From Thermanaerothrix daxensis (lineage in GTDB: Bacteria > Chloroflexota > Anaerolineae > Anaerolineales > Anaerolineaceae), in the NCBI RefSeq assembly GCF_001306145.1, contig NZ_LGKO01000005.1:310001-374000 (forward strand): DNA of 64,000 bases, in the 5' to 3' direction. Position numbers and translations under genes: made by a program. Shown in pieces: positions 1 to 9,049 of the stretch (position 1 is the first letter of the stretch; each line of letters starts with the position of its first letter). The notes beneath the pieces were generated by a model. That model was not told the DNA's origin. It made no database searches and saw only the letters and a list, made by a program, of their open reading frames with translations.

Positions 1-4
1 GACA

Positions 5-1012
5 TTGGATGCTCGTGCTCACGACAAAGATGCACTTTTGACCACCAAGCGCGAAAGCCTGTGGCAAGATGCCTTGCGCCGGTTGGTGCGCAACCGGGCG
101 GCGGTGGTGGGTGGGGTAATCATCCTTATGTTATACCTGATGGCCATTTTTGCCGATAAAATTGCCCCTTACCCCTACGAAAAGCAAACGTTGGTGGACC
201 AAAACAAGGTACCGGCCTGGATGCTTAAAGTCTTTCCTACTATGCAGCCTTATGCCAAGATCTCGGATAAGTACCTCCTGGGGGCAGATTACGTTGGGCG
301 CGACCTTTTCAGCCGCATTGTGTATGGGACGCGTGTATCGTTAACGGTGGCCTTGATTGGTCCGCTCATCAGCCTGATTATCGGGGTGACTTACGGTAGC
401 ATCTCGGGGTATTTCGGGGGGCGGTTGGATAACATCATGATGCGCATTGTGGATGTGCTCTACGCCTTCCCGGGTTTGCTCTTTATTATCCTCCTCATGG
501 CCTTCTTCCGTTCGACCTTTGCCCGCCCGGAGCCCGGCACGTTCACTTATGCAGTCAGTCAATTGGATGCGCGTCTGGGGGGGATGTTGTTTATTTTCAT
601 CGGCATCGGCCTCACGGCGTGGGAAACCATGGCGCGCCTGACCCGCGGACAAGTGCTGTCTATGCGTGAGAAGGAATTCATTGAGGCTGCCCGCACCATT
701 GGCGCAACCGATTTGCGCATCATGTTCCGTCATATTCTCCCCAACATTGTCGGTCCGCTGGTTGTAGCGGAGACCCTAGCCATTCCGGGGTATATTACTA
801 CCGAGGCGTTTCTCTCGTTCATCGGTCTGGGGGTTAACCCACCTACACCCTCCTGGGGCTCCATGATCTCCGAAGGGGCGCAGGTGATTCGGACTTACCC
901 CAACCAGACCATTTTCCCGGCCCTCGCCTTGGCGATTACCATGTTTGCTTTCAACTTCCTGGGGGATGGCCTGCGCGATGCGCTCGATCCCCGCTTACGC
1001 GGTACCCAGTAA
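5..1012 (+). CDS. Peptide/nickel-type ABC transporter permease (OppC/DppC family)
   Basis: Inner-membrane permease of an oligopeptide-type ABC importer. A cytoplasmic N-terminus of about 30 residues is followed by a first membrane helix (about residues 34-54) and an extracytoplasmic stretch ending in the LGADYVGRDLFSR motif typical of OppC/DppC. The core BPD_transp_1 helices follow, with the EAA loop 'EAARTIGATDLRIMFRHILPN' (about 222-242) that docks the ATPase. Length (335 aa) is usual. The first in-frame start seen is TTG at position 5, so the true start may lie just outside the window. A substrate-binding lipoprotein lies 124 bp downstream, so the ATPases and the DppB partner are expected upstream, out of view. 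Confidence 0.93.
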   Translation: MDARAHDKDALLTTKRESLWQDALRRLVRNRAAVVGGVIILMLYLMAIFADKIAPYPYEKQTLVDQNKVPAWMLKVFPTMQPYAKISDKYLLGADYVGRDLFSRIVYGTRVSLTVALIGPLISLIIGVTYGSISGYFGGRLDNIMMRIVDVLYAFPGLLFIILLMAFFRSTFARPEPGTFTYAVSQLDARLGGMLFIFIGIGLTAWETMARLTRGQVLSMREKEFIEAARTIGATDLRIMFRHILPNIVGPLVVAETLAIPGYITTEAFLSFIGLGVNPPTPSWGSMISEGAQVIRTYPNQTIFPALALAITMFAFNFLGDGLRDALDPRLRGTQ

Positions 1013-1054
1013 ATATCTTTAGTCCCGCAACTCTTGCACTTTTAAATTTCGGAA

Positions 1055-1095
1055 AAACCGCACTGAAGCGCTTTCCGAAGCCTTCGGGGCGGTTT
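1055..1095 (+). other. Stem-loop between permease and binding-protein genes
   Basis: AAACCGC (1055-1061) pairs with GCGGTTT (1089-1095), and inside it CCGAAG (1075-1080) can pair with the TTCGG at 1083-1087, giving a two-part hairpin. There is no clear U-tract after it. It may be a partial terminator or an RNA-stabilising element that lets the binding protein be expressed above its permease, as is common in such operons; that role is inference. Confidence 0.4.
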
Positions 1096-1135
1096 GCTAT
1101 TAAACCAAAATGGAGAGATAGAAAGGAGGAGAACG

Positions 1136-2971
1136 ATGCGTACAAAGGTCTGGATGGTTCTAAGTGTTCTATTGGCTGTGGCGATGCTACTGGCGGCTTG
1201 TCAACCTGCCACCCCAACCCCGCAGGTCATTATAGAAACGGTGGTCGTAGAGGGAACTCCCCGGGTGGTCGTCGCCACGCCCCAACCCACCCAGCCCGCC
1301 GAGCAACGCAAGGTCTTGCGGCTGGCCTGGGGGCCGGGAGATATTCCCACCATTGATACTGCGTTGGCGGTGGATGTGATTTCGATTCAGTTGATTGACT
1401 CGATGACGGTCGGGCTGACCCGCCAAAATGAGCAGACAGCGGAATTGGAACTGGCCATGGCCACTGAGGTTAAGACCTCGGAGGATGGGCGTACCTACAC
1501 CTTTACGATCAAAGAGGGAGTACCCTGGGTGCGCTACAACGGTAAGGAGGTCGAGCAGGTATTGGATTGTGACGGCAATCCACGTTATGTAACCGCTTAT
1601 GACTTCGAGTACGGCATTCTGCGCACATTGAGCCCGGCGACAGCCTCAGATTATGCTTACGTGCTTTATGGCATTGAGGGCGCGGCGGCCTATAACCAGG
1701 GTGAAACCGATGATCCAAGCACCGTAGGGGTCAAGGCACTAGACGAGAAGACTTTGCAGATCACCTTTATCGAACCGGCGGTTTACAACCTCAACATTGC
1801 CGGGTTGTGGGTGGCCCATGCCCAGCCCAAATGGATTATCGAGGGCGATGACTGCACCGAAGGGCGGGGCGAGCGCTGGACAGAAACGGGCTTTTACCAG
1901 GGCTACGGGCCTTTCACGCTAAAGGAATGGGTGCATGATTCGGAGATCTCCATTGTGAAAAACCCCTTCTGGCCCGGTGATGCTGTGGTGCCTTCGCCCA
2001 AGATTGATGAGGTACACTGGTCGCTCATTGACACAAGCGCAGCGCTCGCAGAGTTTGAGGCAGGCAATTTGGATGTGACGGGTATTCCAACAGGGGATAT
2101 TGATCGGATCATCTCTGATCCAAAATATCAGGATATGCTCCGTGATACCTACACCCTGGGCACCGAATTTTACGCCTTCAACACGACAAAAGCCCCGACC
2201 GATGATGTGCGGGTGCGCCTGGCTCTTGCCCTCTCGGTTGATCAGGAGGCAATTGTAAAGAATGTGATCAAGACCGGCTCGCCCGCACACTGGTTCACGC
2301 ATCCCGGCGTTGCTGGTGCGCCAAAGCCAGAAAAGTTCCCCAACCTGGGGGTCTATTATGACCCCGATCGAGCCAAAGCCCTGTTGGATGAGTATCTAAA
2401 GGAGAAGGGCTTAACGGCGGATCAGTTGGATATTACGTTGATGTTTAACACCAGTGAGGCGCATAAGCGCAAGGCGGAGGCTGTGCAGGCGATGTGGAAA
2501 GAGGTCCTGGGGATCAACGTTAAGTTGACCAATCAGGAGTGGAAGGTTTACCTGAAGCAGCGGGTAGCCGGCAACGAAAACATCTACCGCGGCTCGTGGG
2601 TGCAGGATTATCCGGATGCTAACAACTTCCTGCGAGAAGTATTTGCCGACAATAATGGGACACCGGGTGCCTATCAGGACGTGGTAAATTGGCCAGTAGC
2701 CGAATCCGAAGATGGTCGCATTGTGTACACGCCGGGTACGAACCCACTCTACGATAAATTCGTTGAGCTTGTGCTGGCGGCGGCAAAGGAGACGGATCCT
2801 GATAAGCGTATGCAACTCTATGCCGAGGCCGAGAAGATCCTGGTGGTGGACGCGGCCGTGATAGTGCCCCTCCAGTGGTATGCAAGCAAGATCCTGGTCA
2901 GCCCACGGGTTGTGGATACCCCCTCCATCACTGGCTATGATCGTTACGAGAAGTGGGATATTAAATCCTGA
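1136..2971 (+). CDS. Peptide ABC transporter substrate-binding lipoprotein (SBP_bac_5)
   Basis: Extracytoplasmic solute-binding protein that delivers peptides or similar ligands to the permease encoded just upstream. The ATG at 1136 is chosen because it follows a strong GAAAGGAGGAG ribosome site and begins a classic lipoprotein signal: MRTKVW, hydrophobic core, then LLAAC with the lipidated Cys at residue 22. A Thr/Pro-rich tether follows, then the family-5 binding fold (about 60-611), including 'DDVRVRLALALSVDQEAIV'. Total is 611 aa. A rho-independent terminator lies 29 bp after the stop. The ligand cannot be predicted from sequence alone. Confidence 0.93.
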   Translation: MRTKVWMVLSVLLAVAMLLAACQPATPTPQVIIETVVVEGTPRVVVATPQPTQPAEQRKVLRLAWGPGDIPTIDTALAVDVISIQLIDSMTVGLTRQNEQTAELELAMATEVKTSEDGRTYTFTIKEGVPWVRYNGKEVEQVLDCDGNPRYVTAYDFEYGILRTLSPATASDYAYVLYGIEGAAAYNQGETDDPSTVGVKALDEKTLQITFIEPAVYNLNIAGLWVAHAQPKWIIEGDDCTEGRGERWTETGFYQGYGPFTLKEWVHDSEISIVKNPFWPGDAVVPSPKIDEVHWSLIDTSAALAEFEAGNLDVTGIPTGDIDRIISDPKYQDMLRDTYTLGTEFYAFNTTKAPTDDVRVRLALALSVDQEAIVKNVIKTGSPAHWFTHPGVAGAPKPEKFPNLGVYYDPDRAKALLDEYLKEKGLTADQLDITLMFNTSEAHKRKAEAVQAMWKEVLGINVKLTNQEWKVYLKQRVAGNENIYRGSWVQDYPDANNFLREVFADNNGTPGAYQDVVNWPVAESEDGRIVYTPGTNPLYDKFVELVLAAAKETDPDKRMQLYAEAEKILVVDAAVIVPLQWYASKILVSPRVVDTPSITGYDRYEKWDIKS

Positions 2972-3000
2972 ACCCTAGTGTTTTCCTGTGCTCGCTCTGT

Positions 3001-3030
3001 CAGCCCCTGGGACTACCAGGGGCTGCTTTT
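3001..3030 (+). terminator. Rho-independent terminator after the first binding-protein gene
   Basis: A perfect 10-bp inverted repeat (CAGCCCCTGG, 3001-3010; CCAGGGGCTG, 3016-3025) with a 5-nt loop is followed by CTTTTT. It closes the transcript of the preceding lipoprotein gene. Confidence 0.9.
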
Positions 3031-3060
3031 TGCATCGGGGTGTGAATAAATGGTTATAAT
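3030..3060 (+). promoter_or_regulatory. Sigma-70-type promoter for the second binding protein
   Basis: A perfect TATAAT (3055-3060) has TTGCAT (3030-3035) 19 bp upstream, a slightly long spacer. Because the -10 box overlaps the ATG at 3050, initiation of translation must be further downstream, which supports the start chosen at 3104. Confidence 0.6.
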
Positions 3061-3103
3061 GGGAAGCACCTTGTGGGTATCCCGATCCGATGGCGATTTC
3101 GTT

Positions 3104-5080
3104 ATGGAGCATGGTATGAATCGGAAGCCAATTCTCTTCCGCATCCGTTATGGTGTGATGCTGATCCTGATTCTGACCCTGGTGGCCTGTCAGGCAGGGC
3201 CTGCGGGGGCGGGCAAAGTCACCCCCTCAGACGCCGTGGCGACGACGGCCCCCTCGCCACTTCCCACTCCTACCCAGCCACCCAAAGTGTTGACGGTGTG
3301 CCTGGGGGAAGAGCCCCTTACCCTTTACCTCTACGGGGGCAACAGCCGCGCCATGTGGAACATCCTGGAGGCGCTTTATGATGGCCCGGTGGATTGGGTG
3401 AATGGCCAGGCCCGGCCGATCTTACTGGAACGGCTGCCGGATCGTGAGAACGGGGATGTGGTTGAGGAGACGGTGACCGTTCAGGCGGGGGAGGAGGTGG
3501 TAGATAGCAGGGGGCAGGTTGTTTTCCTGGAGAAGGGGGTGCATGTCCTCCCGGCCGGATGCCGTGAGGCTGGTTGCGCGCAGACGTGGGATGGGAGCGC
3601 ACCTTTGGAAATGACCCGCCTGCGCATTACCTTCCACCTTCGGCCTGGTGTGACCTGGTCGGATGGACAGCCCTTGACCGCTGCAGATTCGGTGTATTCC
3701 TTCCATTTGGCCGCCGACGCTAAAACGCCAACCTCAAAGTTTTATGTGGAGCGCACCGCTGAGTATCGGGCAGAAGATGCACAGACGGTTGTTTGGGTGG
3801 GGAAACCCGGCTATGTTCCTTACGATTATGCTGCGGTGTTTTTTATCCCACTACCCCAGCATGTCTGGGGCACCTATACCCCCGAAGCCCTGCTGACCGC
3901 CGAAGTCAGCACGCGCCGGCCTATCGGCTGGGGGCCCTATGTCATCGAAACCTGGCAACCGGGCGAGGTTTTGCGCTTGCGGCGCAATTTAAACTACTTC
4001 CGGGCGGGTGAGGGGTTACCCAGATTCGATATCGTTGAGTTTCGCTTCCTGGGCGATCAGGCGGATAACAACCTCTACGCATTGCTTCACGGTACATGCG
4101 ATGTAGTGGATCGGACGGTATTGCTGGAAAATCAATTAAAGGACGTATTGGAAGCTGAGAAAAATGGTCAGATTCGCTTGTGGCGCTTGCTTGGTCCGAC
4201 CTGGGAGCATTTGGATTTTGGCATTCGCCCGGCGGCTTATGATGCGGGCTACTCGCCGTATGGGGGGTATCGTCAGGATATTTTCGGTGATGTGCGCGTG
4301 CGCCAGGCATTTGCCTATTGCCTGGATCGGGAGCGGGTGATTAGGGAGGTCTTCCTAGGGCAGAATCGGGTGCCGCTTGGGTTCTACCCACCCGATGACC
4401 CGCGTTCTCTTCAAGGTGAGAATCCGTTCCCCTACGACCCTCAAAAGGGTCAGCAACTGCTGGATTCTGTTGGCTGGGTGGATGAGGATGCCAACCCGGC
4501 CACCCCGCGCGTGGCTCGGGGCGTGCCCAATGTCCTGGAGGGTACGCCGCTGGCGGTTACATACCTGACGACAAACGCCCCGTTGCGACAAAAGGTGGCC
4601 GCGATCCTGGCTGAGAGCCTGCGCGGGTGCGGGATTGGGGTGAATGTGCAGAGCCTGGACGCGGGCGAGTTTTATGCGCCTGGGCCGGAGGGGCCATTGT
4701 TCGGGCGGAAATTTGATCTGGCCGCCTTCGCCTGGCAAAGCGGAGATGAATCTCCCTGCTTTTTATACATGACGGAGCAGATCCCCAGTGCAAGCAATCA
4801 CTGGCTGGGCACGAATGTGACCGGGTTCAGCGATCCCACTTACGATCGGCTCTGTCAGGTGGCGCTCTCTGCGCATCCATCGGATGGCGAGGTCTATCTG
4901 ACGGCACAGCGTGAGGTGCAGGCGTCCTACATGCAATTCGTGCCCTCGCTACCACTTTATTATGCGTTGGACCTGGTGGCAGCACGTCCGGACATTTGCG
5001 GGCTGGCGCCGAGCCTCACGGGGCGTAGTGACTTGTGGAACCTGGAAACACTGGATCGCGCGTCGAATTGCCAGGAATAG
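3104..5080 (+). CDS. Second peptide-type ABC substrate-binding lipoprotein
   Basis: A family-5 extracytoplasmic solute-binding lipoprotein of about 658 aa, divergent from its upstream neighbour. ATG 3104 (or 3116) is chosen because the promoter -10 overlaps the earlier ATG at 3050, and because it yields a short signal ending in the lipobox LVAC with Cys at about residue 29. Family signatures include 'LRITFHLRPGVTWSDGQPLTA' split around residues 180-200 and 'VRVRQAFAYCLDRERVI' later on. It has its own promoter and sits behind a terminator, so it is a separate transcription unit. It could use the same permease with another ligand; that is inference. Confidence 0.9.
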   Translation: MEHGMNRKPILFRIRYGVMLILILTLVACQAGPAGAGKVTPSDAVATTAPSPLPTPTQPPKVLTVCLGEEPLTLYLYGGNSRAMWNILEALYDGPVDWVNGQARPILLERLPDRENGDVVEETVTVQAGEEVVDSRGQVVFLEKGVHVLPAGCREAGCAQTWDGSAPLEMTRLRITFHLRPGVTWSDGQPLTAADSVYSFHLAADAKTPTSKFYVERTAEYRAEDAQTVVWVGKPGYVPYDYAAVFFIPLPQHVWGTYTPEALLTAEVSTRRPIGWGPYVIETWQPGEVLRLRRNLNYFRAGEGLPRFDIVEFRFLGDQADNNLYALLHGTCDVVDRTVLLENQLKDVLEAEKNGQIRLWRLLGPTWEHLDFGIRPAAYDAGYSPYGGYRQDIFGDVRVRQAFAYCLDRERVIREVFLGQNRVPLGFYPPDDPRSLQGENPFPYDPQKGQQLLDSVGWVDEDANPATPRVARGVPNVLEGTPLAVTYLTTNAPLRQKVAAILAESLRGCGIGVNVQSLDAGEFYAPGPEGPLFGRKFDLAAFAWQSGDESPCFLYMTEQIPSASNHWLGTNVTGFSDPTYDRLCQVALSAHPSDGEVYLTAQREVQASYMQFVPSLPLYYALDLVAARPDICGLAPSLTGRSDLWNLETLDRASNCQE

Positions 5081-5084
5081 GCTC

Positions 5085-5984
5085 TCACGTTGGCCAAAAT
5101 AGCAACCACACCCCCACCAGGGCAACGCCGGCGCCGGCAACGGCACGCAGGGATAATCGTTCGCCGTTCCATGCGGCTAGCGGGAGGACAAAGATGGGGC
5201 TGGTGGCCAACAGGGTTTGGACGACCCCTGCTGCTGCGTAGGTAAGCGCGACCTGTTGTAACCACATGGCCAGGTATGTGCCGAGGAAGGTGGCACTTAC
5301 TGCGATTCCCAGCAGGTGCGGGTGATTCCGGAAAGGAGCCGTATCCAACCGGGGCTGGCGGGTAAGCGTGATCCAAAGGAGCAATCCAACAACCCCGGCG
5401 GCCAGGCGGACCACTGCACTTTGTAGTGCATGGATGGAAGTGGTGAGGAAGACAGCGCGTGAGAGCAGGACGGCGACGGACTGTGCCAGCGCCGCTACAA
5501 ATCCCCAAAGCACGCCCCGCCAGCGTAAAGGCCCGGTCTGCTGCTCTGCGGGAATACGTTCACTGATGACCCAGGCTACCCCGCCACTGGTGATCAATAT
5601 CCCTGCCCAGGCTTGCAGGCTTAAGGATTCGTGTAGAGTCACCATGCCGAGCAGGGCGGTGATGGGCGGAGCAAGAATGGCCAGGAGCAACGTGCGGCGT
5701 GGTCCCAGGTCATTCAGAGCGGCCAGGTAGGCGGTATCGCCCAGGCTGATCCCGACCAAACCGCTCAATCCTAACCACAAGCCTGCTTGAAAAGAGAGCG
5801 GGGTAAATTGACCCGGGAACAAAAGCAGGGTCATCCCAAGCAGGAAAAGTCCGACGATCCCTTTGAGAAGGTTGAGATGCAGGGGACGCAGCCAGCGTCC
5901 CGATTGCGCGAACAGGAAGGAGGCGCTGGCCCATAACAAGGCGGCCGTCAACGCGGCCAGAGCGCCGAGGGTAGGAACAGCCAT
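5085..5984 (-). CDS. EamA/DMT-family transporter
   Basis: Integral-membrane drug/metabolite transporter of 299 aa with about ten hydrophobic segments arranged as two EamA repeats. The first starts at 'AALTAALLWASASFLFAQ' and ends near residue 140; the second starts at 'LWGFVAALAQSVAVLLSRA' and includes 'TYAAAGVVQTLLATSPIFVLPLA', a typical second-repeat segment. The substrate is unknown; family members export metabolites or amino acids. The gene is convergent with the lipoprotein gene, with only 4 bp between stop codons. Upstream on the minus strand a TATGAT box is present about 40 bp before the start. Confidence 0.88.
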   Translation of the reverse strand: MAVPTLGALAALTAALLWASASFLFAQSGRWLRPLHLNLLKGIVGLFLLGMTLLLFPGQFTPLSFQAGLWLGLSGLVGISLGDTAYLAALNDLGPRRTLLLAILAPPITALLGMVTLHESLSLQAWAGILITSGGVAWVISERIPAEQQTGPLRWRGVLWGFVAALAQSVAVLLSRAVFLTTSIHALQSAVVRLAAGVVGLLLWITLTRQPRLDTAPFRNHPHLLGIAVSATFLGTYLAMWLQQVALTYAAAGVVQTLLATSPIFVLPLAAWNGERLSLRAVAGAGVALVGVWLLFWPT

Positions 5985-6076
5985 GAGCCAATCTCCACAG
6001 CCAGGAATTCAATTCCTCTTATCATACCGCAATTCTCCATGGCAGATTGACTTCTCATAAAGAGCAGAAATTGGAG

Positions 6077-6104
6077 TTGGAAATCCGAATAGGTATGGTA
6101 TAAA
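6077..6104 (+). promoter_or_regulatory. Promoter of the PilZ gene
   Basis: TTGGAA (6077-6082), a 16-bp spacer and TATAAA (6099-6104), placed about 54 bp before the PilZ ATG. Confidence 0.5.
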
Positions 6105-6157
6105 TGAATTAAGTAAGGAAAAGGCAGCAGGGTGAATACCGAAAAGGGAGAGCGCTG

Positions 6158-6433
6158 ATGGTAAGTTTTGGTGATGCACGGCGCGCAAACCGGATTGATT
6201 GGGAACGTCCGGTGCAGATTATCGCTCCCGTACTGGCGGCGGCGAAAACCCTCAATGTAAGTGCGGTGGGGATGTTATTGCTGACCGCTGCTGATGTGGC
6301 CCTCAACGTGGGGGATGAAGTGGCTTTGGAGGTGCCTCACCTGGATGCGAGTGATCCTCTGGTGGTTCACGGGCGGGTGGTGCGCCTGGAGCGCGCCCCG
6401 GATTTCCTGCGCGTGGCGGTAGATTTTTCGTAG
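6158..6433 (+). CDS. Small PilZ-domain protein
   Basis: A 91-residue protein that is almost exactly one PilZ beta-barrel. It has the N-terminal 'RRANRIDWERPVQI' (R-x3-R type, about 9-22), a central beta region 'NVSAVGMLLLTAA' in place of the classical DxSxxG motif, and a C-terminal 'VHGRVVRLER' strand. PilZ domains bind cyclic di-GMP and control motility or envelope functions. Here the second motif is degenerate (N-V-S-A-V-G), so c-di-GMP binding is plausible but not assured. It is monocistronic. Confidence 0.75.
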   Translation: MVSFGDARRANRIDWERPVQIIAPVLAAAKTLNVSAVGMLLLTAADVALNVGDEVALEVPHLDASDPLVVHGRVVRLERAPDFLRVAVDFS

Positions 6434-6522
6434 AGATTTTCCTGCGTCCTAAGAGTTGGTTATAAAAAGACCGTGCCTCTTTTTTGAAGCGCACGGGTTC
6501 TTAGAACGTTGGACAAACCTTG

Positions 6523-6551
6523 TTGACAATTTATACTAATGATAGTAAAAT
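6523..6551 (+). promoter_or_regulatory. Strong promoter of the superoxide dismutase gene
   Basis: A consensus TTGACA (6523-6528), exactly 17 bp, then TAAAAT (6546-6551) in an AT-rich leader. The best-formed sigma-70-type promoter seen in the window; it fits an abundantly expressed protective enzyme. Confidence 0.85.
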
Positions 6552-6620
6552 AATCAAGAAAATATAATAATTTTGAGCATAAAAATGCAAATTCAAAAAC
6601 AATTCGGAAAGGATTGAAAC

Positions 6621-7238
6621 ATGGGAAAGTCGTTTGAACTGCCCGAACTAAAATATGCCTACGCGGCTTTGGAGCCGGTTATTGATGCCCGCACCATGGA
6701 GATTCACCATACCAAACACCATGCGGCTTACGTTAACAACCTCAACAAGGCGCTGGAAAGCGCACCGGAATGGTTTGAATACCCCATCGAAACCATCTTG
6801 CGCCGGATCAACGAGATTCCAGAAGGCATTCGTACCGCTGTTCGCAATCATGGAGGTGGTCATGCCAACCACTCCTTATTCTGGGAGGTCATGATCCCCG
6901 GCGGTGCGAAGGAGCCCCATGGGGCGCTGGCCGAGGCGATCAATACCACCTTTGGCTCCTTTGCGGCTTTTCAGGAGCAGTTTAGCAATGCTGCCATCAC
7001 CCGTTTTGGCTCTGGATGGGCCTGGTTAGTGGTGGATGGAGAGAAGAAATTGCGCGTTTACTCAACCGCAAATCAAGATAGCCCCTACATGGAGGGGCAC
7101 ACGCCCATTTTGGGATTGGATGTGTGGGAGCATGCCTACTACCTCAATTACCAGTGGCGCCGCCCTGACTATGTAAAGGCGTGGTGGTCGGTGGTTAACT
7201 GGGATGTGGTGGGGCGTTTGTACGAACAGGCGTGCTAA
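6621..7238 (+). CDS. sodA: Superoxide dismutase (Fe/Mn family, Mn-type features)
   Basis: Converts superoxide to oxygen and hydrogen peroxide in the cytoplasm. At 205 aa it is full length. The four metal ligands are visible: His29 in 'MEIHHTKHH', the second His of '[11 protein letters not shown]', and Asp and His of 'DVWEHAYY'. The Gly-Gly before HANH and the Gln in 'ANQDSP' are those of manganese rather than iron enzymes, so Mn (or cambialistic) use is likely. A GGAAAGGA ribosome site precedes ATG 6621. It is transcribed alone from the consensus promoter at 6523 and ends at the hairpin at 7272. It shows that this organism meets oxygen at least at times. Confidence 0.95.
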   Translation: MGKSFELPELKYAYAALEPVIDARTMEIHHTKHHAAYVNNLNKALESAPEWFEYPIETILRRINEIPEGIRTAVRNHGGGHANHSLFWEVMIPGGAKEPHGALAEAINTTFGSFAAFQEQFSNAAITRFGSGWAWLVVDGEKKLRVYSTANQDSPYMEGHTPILGLDVWEHAYYLNYQWRRPDYVKAWWSVVNWDVVGRLYEQAC

Positions 7239-7271
7239 TCGGTTTGGCTCTTCAATTTGCTAATGCAACGG

Positions 7272-7302
7272 GGACGGGTGTAGTAACCCGTCCTCTTGTA
7301 TT
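7272..7302 (+). terminator. Terminator of sodA
   Basis: GGACGGGT (7272-7279), a 6-nt loop, ACCCGTCC (7286-7293), then TCTTGTATTT. It lies between convergent genes and could also serve the minus-strand gene that ends at 7306. Confidence 0.75.
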
Positions 7303-7305
7303 TGG

Positions 7306-8238
7306 CTAGGGCGCCGTTTTACCGTTTTCATCAATTGTGGCGGTCAGGTGAGCACCTAACAGAGTGATCATACTGCTGACATACATCCAGATCATGAAGA
7401 CAACCACGGTGCCCAGCGAGCCGTAGATCAGTTCGTACCGTGCCCACCCGCTACTCAGGTAGAAGACAAAAGCCCGCTTGGCTATTTCCCATCCCAGTGC
7501 GGCGAAAAGGGCTCCCCATAGTACGGCTCGCCAGCGTACAGAGGTGTTGGGAATCCAGGCATACAGGCCGAGGAACATCAGGAAAGTAAATGTCCAGGGA
7601 ACCAGTGTAGAGAGAGCGGTCCAAAGCAAGGTTTGTTCTAACGGGACGCCGTTGCGAACCGGCAAGTGAGATTGGCGAAGTAGGTTGATCAGCGGGGTGG
7701 AGGCCAACGAGAGGATCAGCAGCAGGATGATGATCAATACCATGAGCAGCGCCATCAGGCGGGTGCGGATAAGATCGCGCGGCTTGACCCCTTGCCAGGC
7801 GTAATTGATGTTGCGCACCAGAGTATTGAAGAACCCCGTTGCCGACCATAATGCCCCCAGCAAACCGATCAACCCATAGGCGCTGCGACGGCTGAGGACT
7901 TCTTGCAGGGTGCGCTCAAGCAGACTCTGGGCACCTGGCATGAGCTCTGTTACCATATTAAGGGTAATCTGGTAGGCGTCCTCACGGCGCAGCACAAAGC
8001 CAAGTACCGAGATCATGATCAGCAGTAGAGGGAAAAGGGAGAATAACGCGTAGTACGAAAGGCTGGCGGCTGCTTCGGCGCCGCGTGCCTGACTGAAGCG
8101 GAGAATGGTCAAGCGGATGATTTGCAGGCTTCCTCGGCTCAGTCGGTTCGTACGGCGGTAAAGGGTTCGAATCTTTAGGTAGCCCTGGTGAGCGTATTGG
8201 GCCAGATGAGCGTATTTTTCGGGGGGGTTAAGGGGCAT
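7306..8238 (-). CDS. YihY/BrkB-family inner-membrane protein
   Basis: Polytopic membrane protein of the YihY/UPF0761 family, with about six transmembrane helices. Hallmarks are 'ARGAEAAASLSYYALFSLFPLLL' (written here in parts: RGAEAAASLSYYA then LFSLFPLL), 'ALWSATGFFNTLVRNINYAW' and 'GSLGTVVVFMIWMYVSSMI'. The molecular function of the family is not settled; it was once called ribonuclease BN in error. ATG 8238 is preferred to the TTG at 8277 because it opens directly on the conserved soluble N-terminus. It is convergent with sodA. Confidence 0.88.
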   Translation of the reverse strand: MPLNPPEKYAHLAQYAHQGYLKIRTLYRRTNRLSRGSLQIIRLTILRFSQARGAEAAASLSYYALFSLFPLLLIMISVLGFVLRREDAYQITLNMVTELMPGAQSLLERTLQEVLSRRSAYGLIGLLGALWSATGFFNTLVRNINYAWQGVKPRDLIRTRLMALLMVLIIILLLILSLASTPLINLLRQSHLPVRNGVPLEQTLLWTALSTLVPWTFTFLMFLGLYAWIPNTSVRWRAVLWGALFAALGWEIAKRAFVFYLSSGWARYELIYGSLGTVVVFMIWMYVSSMITLLGAHLTATIDENGKTAP

Positions 8239-8368
8239 CACGAATGGCTCACACTTTACATGGCTTTTCGTTCTCAATTTACCATATAAAATCTCATTTG
8301 GGTATGGAAAGGGCTGTCTTCTGGTACAATTTTCTAACGCTGTCTATCGGTATGATAAGGAGGGTTGG

Positions 8369-8968
8369 GTGACCGAACAGGAATCTTCTCTAAGCGTCAT
8401 GCCTCGGTTTTCCAAAGGGGTACGCATTGTAACCACACGATTGGTCGAACAGGGGGTGAAAACAACCGGCTTGTGGTTCTTTCATCTCTTTTGCCGGGTC
8501 GTGCTGGATCGGCCCTTGCGGCGCCTTTCGCAGGTCACGCCGAGTCTGTTTGTGGGGGGGCAGTTCAAACGACGGGGCAAGCGCATTCTTGAAGGCTGGG
8601 GAATTGAGGCAGTGGTCAACCTGCGCGATGAGTTTGATGATCGTGCGGCCGCGCTAGCCCCCCCACATTATTTGCATCTACCCACCGTAGATGATCAGGC
8701 GCCCTCTATGGAGGCGCTGGAGGCAGGGGTTGCCTTTATCCGAGGCCAGATTGATGCCGGGCGCAAGGTCTACGTGCATTGTGCTTCAGGGGTAGGACGA
8801 GCCCCCACCCTGGTGGCAGCTTACCTGGTCAGTACCGGCCTCACGGTGGAAGAAGCCTGGGAAAAGATTCGCCGGGTACGTCCCTTTATTCGGCCCACAC
8901 CGGTGCAGCGCCGCCAGGTGGAGCGTTTTGCTCAATGGTGGGGGGAGCGCGAACGGTTTTCCTCTTAA
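8369..8968 (+). CDS. Dual-specificity/tyrosine-type protein phosphatase
   Basis: Cys-based phosphatase of 199 aa. The P-loop signature 'HCASGVGRAPTLVAAYL' holds nucleophile Cys138 and the phosphate-binding Arg144, and an acidic 'TVDDQAP' loop about 27 residues earlier supplies the likely general acid. The first 55 residues are an extra basic/aromatic segment resembling a membrane-proximal extension ('LWFFHLFCRVVLDRPLRRL'). The GTG start at 8369 is set by the AAGGAGG just upstream. Substrates (phosphoprotein or phosphoinositide-like) cannot be inferred. It is followed by msrPQ in the same direction. Confidence 0.88.
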   Translation: MTEQESSLSVMPRFSKGVRIVTTRLVEQGVKTTGLWFFHLFCRVVLDRPLRRLSQVTPSLFVGGQFKRRGKRILEGWGIEAVVNLRDEFDDRAAALAPPHYLHLPTVDDQAPSMEALEAGVAFIRGQIDAGRKVYVHCASGVGRAPTLVAAYLVSTGLTVEEAWEKIRRVRPFIRPTPVQRRQVERFAQWWGERERFSS

Positions 8969-9022
8969 GGGTAATTCCATAATCATCCTCGTACAAACCC
9001 GACACAGTATCTCCTAATTCGT

Positions 9023-9028
9023 TATAAT
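9023..9028 (+). promoter_or_regulatory. -10 box upstream of msrP
   Basis: Perfect TATAAT about 22 bp before the ATG of msrP. No convincing -35 box is seen at the right distance. Confidence 0.4.
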
Positions 9029-9049
9029 GAACGCGAAAGAGGAGCACCT

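Noticed and set aside
6460-6500. CCGTGC/GCACGG inverted repeat after the PilZ gene
   Set aside because: The T-run lies in the loop, not after the stem, so it is not a standard terminator; left out of the features.
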